A DNA stretch of 16,432 bases, taken from NCBI GenBank assembly GCA_029934215.1, contig JAOZMR010000034.1, forward strand, positions 1 to 16,432, written 5' to 3'. This stretch comes from Pontiellaceae bacterium. GTDB taxonomy: Bacteria; Verrucomicrobiota; Kiritimatiellia; Kiritimatiellales; Tichowtungiaceae. The notes beneath the pieces were generated by a model. That model saw only the letters and a program-made list of their open reading frames with translations. It ran no database searches and had not been told where the DNA came from. A program made the position numbers and the translations under genes. Positions 14,001 to 16,432 of the stretch are shown piece after piece; the first letter of the stretch is position 1; each line of letters opens with the position of its first letter.

Positions 14001-16027
14001 GGCTTGTCGGTTGAGCGTTTGGCTTTCTTGGTCGCCTTGTCGGTGATGGCGATGACTTCCATCTTTTTGTTGTCTTTGCCGATGAGATCGAGCTTGTTGA
14101 TCATGGCATCGAAGCGGTCATCGTGTGAGCGGAGTGCCTGAAGGACTTCCCATACGACTTTGTAGACTTTGTTGTCGTTGAGGGCTTCGTGCGGTTTCAT
14201 TCCAGCGGGAATGACGACGGGGAGAATGACGTAGCCGCGCTTTTTGCCGGGAGCAACCCGCATGACGCGCCCGACCGATTGAACGACATCGACTTGCGAA
14301 CTGCGCGGGGTGAGGAATAAAACCGCGTCGAGCGCGGGCACATCCACCCCTTCGGAAAGACAGCGAACATTGCTCAATATGCGACAGGTGTTTTCCGATG
14401 CATTTTCTTTCAACCAGTTGAGCTTCGCCTCTTTTTCGGTGGCGTTCATGGTTCCATCCACATGCTCGGCTTCGCAAACGAGGCTTTCTTCCACTTCGTC
14501 TTGCGATTGATAGGCATCGACGACGGTTTGGAACATGGATGAAATTTGCTTGGAGCTGACTTTATGCGTGCGGCCCGTCTTCGGTTCAATCACTTGGCAA
14601 AAAGCGACGGCGCGGCGCATGGCATTGGTTTCGCCCTGTAAGTCGTCCTGAATGCCTTGTTTACTCAACGCTTTCCAGCATCCGATGATGCGAGCGGCAT
14701 CATCGACTTTCAGCTGATTGTTTTCGTCTTTGAGCAGGTCTTGCAAGCGTTCGCTCACATGCGCTTCATCGATGGTGAGAACAATGACTTTATAGTCGGT
14801 GAGAAGCCCCCGTCTGACGGCTTCTGAAAAGTTGATAACGTGGAGCTGTTTGCCAAAAAGGGCTTCGTCGTCCATCGAGCAGAGCGTGGCGTTGTCGCGC
14901 TCGGCGAGGGCCTTCGCCATGTCGGCATAGATGCGCGGAGTGGCGGTCATGTAGAGCCGCTTGCTGGATTGAATGAATCCCGCGTCGTGAACCTTCACGA
15001 AATTACTTTCGCGCTCGTCGTCAAACGTCGCGCCCGTAGTGCGGTGGGCTTCGTCGCAAATAATGATTTCAAAGTCGCCCAACCCATAGTGATGCTGCGC
15101 TCGGCTAATCACGTCGATGGAGTGATACGTCGAAAAGACGACGCTCATATGATGTTCATCGTGGCGTTTCGCCATCTCTTCGGCGAGCCGTTTGGCATCG
15201 GTCGTGGCGGGATAGCGCAATTCGTGAGCGAGCGTCTCGACAACATCCTCGTCCTTTTTACGCTTTTTTCCGACTTCATCGTCGGAACAAACCGCAAAGC
15301 TATGCAACGGCGTAACGCATTGCTGCGTCCATTCCGTGAGCGTTTGAGAAAGAAGCGAAAGACTCGGAACCAGAAAAAGAACCCGCTTACCCGCACCCGC
15401 CATCTCTTCGGCGATTTTCAGGCTGACAAAGGTTTTACCCGTTCCGCACGCCATAATCAGCTTGCCGCGATCCGCATCCGCAAACCCTGCCTTCACCTCT
15501 TTCAACGCTTTCGCCTGATGAATTCGAAGACCAAACTTTTTCTTTAAAACCAAAGGCTCGCTCGGTCGATACCACGACCAATCGATTTGGCTGTTTTCCA
15601 AATCGTGAAGATCAATCTTCGAAACGGCGGGTTGCTGACCCACCAGCGCCTTCGCCGCGTTGTCGCTCCAATAATTGGTCGTGGCAACGATGATCCGATG
15701 GGTAAACGGTTTTTGCCCCGACGCGGTAAAGAAACTATCAATGTCCTTCTTCTGAATGCGGTAACCCTCCGCATAGAACTTGCACTGGATTGCGTGATAT
15801 TCGTCCGTTCCCTCCGTTTTTGCCACGAGATCGATCCCCGTATCGCGAGCATCCAGCCCCTGCTCCGCCGCCCAGTCTGCATAAAGCCAAACATCGCTGT
15901 ATAAATCGGCATACGTCGCCTCATAGCGGAAATAGGTCCGAATCAGTTCCTCGAAATAGGTTCCCTTTTCGCGTTCGGTTTGAGATGCCAGACGATAGGA
16001 CTCAAGAATTTTTTGAAGTGCGCTCAT
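11057..16027 (-). CDS. Type ISP-like single-polypeptide restriction-modification enzyme
   Basis: A 1656-residue fusion. The N-terminal Mrr-like nuclease has GIDLVA with D66 and then AIQCKFY with Q81 and K83. The SF2 helicase shows Walker A MACGTGKT (192-199), DEAH 325-328, motif III TATPR (361-365), CLSEGVDVP (motif V) and QSVGRVMR (motif VI, 583-590). A coupler (about 620-850) follows. The N6-adenine methylase has motif I LDPFTGTGTF (908-917) and motif IV GNPPY (1048-1052). The C-terminal part (about 1100-1656) should hold target recognition. Enzymes of this layout (LlaGI, LlaBIII) methylate one strand of an asymmetric site and translocate along unmodified DNA before cutting. All catalytic motifs are present, so it is probably active. 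The methylase carries an unusual repeat-derived insert (about 968-1002), and two palindromes encode residues about 1210-1223. SD GAGGAA lies 10-12 nt upstream of the start. Confidence 0.93.
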   Translation of the reverse strand: MSALQKILESYRLASQTEREKGTYFEELIRTYFRYEATYADLYSDVWLYADWAAEQGLDARDTGIDLVAKTEGTDEYHAIQCKFYAEGYRIQKKDIDSFFTASGQKPFTHRIIVATTNYWSDNAAKALVGQQPAVSKIDLHDLENSQIDWSWYRPSEPLVLKKKFGLRIHQAKALKEVKAGFADADRGKLIMACGTGKTFVSLKIAEEMAGAGKRVLFLVPSLSLLSQTLTEWTQQCVTPLHSFAVCSDDEVGKKRKKDEDVVETLAHELRYPATTDAKRLAEEMAKRHDEHHMSVVFSTYHSIDVISRAQHHYGLGDFEIIICDEAHRTTGATFDDERESNFVKVHDAGFIQSSKRLYMTATPRIYADMAKALAERDNATLCSMDDEALFGKQLHVINFSEAVRRGLLTDYKVIVLTIDEAHVSERLQDLLKDENNQLKVDDAARIIGCWKALSKQGIQDDLQGETNAMRRAVAFCQVIEPKTGRTHKVSSKQISSMFQTVVDAYQSQDEVEESLVCEAEHVDGTMNATEKEAKLNWLKENASENTCRILSNVRCLSEGVDVPALDAVLFLTPRSSQVDVVQSVGRVMRVAPGKKRGYVILPVVIPAGMKPHEALNDNKVYKVVWEVLQALRSHDDRFDAMINKLDLIGKDNKKMEVIAITDKATKKAKRSTDKPSGKGDYTLGEEEGPIAHQAEMQFNVGELERALYAKVVKKCGNRNYWDEWAKDIAKIAQTHITRITTIVENPENVKEAKAFTDFAEELRDDLNDSITDGEVIEMLAQHLITKPVFDALFADYSFASNNPVSKAMQQVLDILHEHRLEKETDTLEKFYDSVKMRADGIDNAEGKQKIVVELYDKFFRNAFPKMTERLGIVYTPVEVVDFIIHSVNDLLKSEFNLSLGDKGVHILDPFTGTGTFITRLLQSGLISAEQLPHKYKNEIHANEIVLLAYYIAAINIEAVYHSVVDDASSFVQQDGRASGEQSASQDEAIRFAHANAAGSRIYIPFNGICLTDTFQLYEKDDLISNLLVDNSDRRIRQKNLDIRVIMGNPPYSAGQESANDNNQNVGYPDLDQSIRQTYAAHSTATNKNALYDSYIRAIRWASDRVGESGIIGFVTNAGFLEANTADGLRKCLAEEFSSIYVFHLRGNQRTSGERSRQEGGKIFGSGSRAPIAISLLVKNPDAKEHGKIHWHDIGDYLTQNQKLEIVSNFQSLEGITSSKGWKNITPDAHHDWINQRDDSFDNFIRIGDKKEKSALTIFENYSSGIKTNRDAWCYNFSKIETVANMQRMIDVYHSELKRYAESSIKPRVDGFVCVDPSKISWNRGLNNDFGKGKELPFKPKLIVQSLYRPFTKQWAYFDKDYNDMVYQMPRVFPEAGVENLVISMTGRGSTKEFCSFIANTLPDLEMVSKGQCFPLYLYEKANDDDLFGGKVENGYTRKDGISDAGLGHFLGKYPGESITKEDLFYYIYGLLHSPEYRTRYADNLTKELPRIPAVKKATDFWAFSKAGRDLAELHLNYETVKKHPVKLDLGKGEKSLKPEDYRVVKMKFSKVRNNDGKSVADKSTVIYNEKITIRDIPLEAYDYIVNGKPALEWVMERQSVTTDKKSGIVNDANLWATETIGNAKYPLELFQRVITVSLKTTALVNALPELDIEKA
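12360..12400. repeat. Two palindromes within the target-recognition part of the RM gene
   Basis: There are perfect copies at 12360-12374 (spacer CCC) and 12386-12400 (spacer GCT), 11 bases apart. In frame they encode NFQSLEG and SSKGWKN (residues about 1209-1224). A one-mismatch copy lies at 11367-11381 (TTCCGAACCTTGGAA), also in this gene. Their presence in coding DNA suggests the repeat can insert in frame. Confidence 0.8.
13022..13126 (-). repeat. Probable in-frame repeat insertion in the methylase domain
   Basis: Between YHSVVDD and IPFNGICLTDTFQ (residues about 967-1005), where related enzymes usually have only a few residues, there are about 35 extra ones rich in A, S, Q and G. At the DNA level the segment contains a perfect hairpin ATGCGGCT-GGA-AGCCGCAT (about 13023-13041). 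The minus strand also reads GACGGGCGAGCGTC and AAGCGATACGTTTCGCTC, resembling the GCAAGCG-type hairpin at 6092-6138. The length keeps the frame. The insert boundary is estimated from memory of the family. Confidence 0.55.
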
Positions 16028-16047
16028 ATGCTGTATATTCCTCTATT

Positions 16048-16155
16048 TTCCAATCCTCGGAAGCAGACCGAGCCTGCACCCCTGTTTTTTCCAAAGATTG
16101 GAAGAATTTTTACCCGTTTTTTCCAAAGCTTGGAACATTTTTCCAAATATTGAAA
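16048..16155. repeat. Palindrome cluster upstream of the RM gene (composite repeat, copy 3)
   Basis: It has a near-perfect palindrome 16048-16062 (one change), a degraded GCAGACCGAGCCTGC hairpin at 16063-16077 and perfect palindromes at 16089-16103 (spacer AGA) and 16121-16135 (spacer AGC). A degenerate one at 16141-16155 completes it. The first half has the same order as 3769-3823 and 6474-6529. This lies in the 5' leader of the type ISP gene. Confidence 0.8.
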
Positions 16156-16292
16156 AATCTGCGTCAATCTGTGTAATCGAGGGTAGCGGGCGGACAAACT
16201 CTTTCTTTTTCCAACCCTTGGAAGAACCCTCCCCGCCCTACGGGCACCCCTCCCTTGAGGGGATTTTCTAAACTCGTTTCTTATTTCGTTTT
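16156..16292. repeat. Dispersed repeat block behind the second DUF1016-type gene
   Basis: This contains the minus-strand segments CAGATTGACGCAGATTTT and GAGTTTGTCCGCCCGCT shared with 2465-2515, and a perfect palindrome at 16209-16223 (spacer CCC). A 6-bp hairpin, CCCCTC/GAGGGG, is at 16247-16262. AAACGAAATAAGAAA (minus strand) lies next to the upstream gene's stop, as at 2566-2581. An open frame from ATG 16296 crosses it (90 codons) but is made of repeats and is not called as a gene. Confidence 0.75.
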
Positions 16293-16432
16293 TCATGCTT
16301 CCCCCATTTCAAATTCGATCATTTTTCGTTCGCGTTCGATTTCCACCCTCAACTGATCTTCGGACGGCAGGTGCGGTAGATATTTGGAGGCGAAAATCTG
16401 CTTTCTGTCATTCAAAACTGAATATCGAGCAA
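16293..16432 (-). CDS. C-terminus of a DUF1016-type PD-(D/E)XK protein (partial)
   Basis: The frame is open from the window's right edge to a TGA at 16295-16293. It reads ARYSVLNDRKQIFASKYLPH, then LPSEDQLRVEIERERKMIEF. This matches the C-terminal tail I associate with DUF1016/YhcG-type nuclease proteins (a VLN-x-(K/Q)QxFASKYxxYLP motif followed by a charged helix). The nuclease core would lie beyond the window. The same downstream repeat block follows this gene and the 2586-3725 gene, supporting the relationship. The type ISP gene starts 266 nt further on. Confidence 0.6.
   Translation of the reverse strand, partial: ARYSVLNDRKQIFASKYLPHLPSEDQLRVEIERERKMIEFEMGEA

Noticed and set aside
13046..14014. 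Long plus-strand open frame (322 codons) opposite the type ISP gene
   Set aside because: It is antisense to a protein with clear methylase and coupler motifs, and its V/F/D/G-rich composition is typical of a reverse-frame shadow.
16024..16296. 90-codon minus-strand ORF overlapping the DUF1016-type stop by ATGA
   Set aside because: It consists almost entirely of dispersed repeats and palindromes; the ATGA overlap is part of a shared repeat tail.
2450..16296. Integron cassette array with attC sites
   Set aside because: Repeat-bounded modules look cassette-like, but there is no integrase, no consistent attC core sites, and the palindromes have short fixed 3-nt spacers.

Overview
The window looks like a bacterial chromosomal accessory region of about 50% GC. 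Nearly every real gene is on the minus strand. The mix of genes, and a 15-bp palindrome family (TTCCAA-N3-TTGGAA) scattered mostly between genes, reminds me of the Verrucomicrobiota/Kiritimatiellota/Lentisphaerota group. That is recollection and inference; no rRNA or housekeeping marker is present.

Region 1 (about 1-1720) is a compact stress-type operon read leftward: an ECF sigma factor, a one-pass membrane protein in the anti-sigma position joined by an ATGA overlap, and a secreted basic coiled-coil protein. A perfect 26-bp palindrome follows, and possibly the start of a fourth gene that runs off the window. Region 2 (about 1720-2160) holds no gene, only a hairpin and repeat debris.

Region 3 (2161-16432) is a defence or toxin-antitoxin island. 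From right to left, which is the direction of transcription, it holds: the C-terminus of a DUF1016/YhcG-type PD-(D/E)XK protein; a 1656-residue single-polypeptide restriction-modification enzyme (type ISP layout: nuclease, SF2 helicase, adenine methylase, target-recognition region); a 4-bp-overlapping, internally deleted four-helix-bundle gene; a roughly 1350-residue NACHT-like STAND NTPase with a C-terminal PD-(D/E)XK nuclease; a small remnant ORF; a truncated rhuM; an intact darT-darG pair with a small third gene; a second, more deleted four-helix-bundle gene; a DUF1016 gene broken by two in-frame stop codons; and an N-terminal DUF1016 fragment.

The island is visibly decaying and recombining. 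Its modules are separated by composite repeats built from the 15-bp palindrome, a GCAGGC/GCCTGC hairpin and a GCAAGCG hairpin. Remnants of the same four-helix-bundle gene sit behind three different modules, and one deletion can be explained exactly by an 8-bp microhomology. The intact and probably active parts are the type ISP enzyme, the STAND-nuclease and darTG. The STAND-nuclease is the best candidate for an undescribed system; the palindrome family is the strongest unexplained sequence signal.
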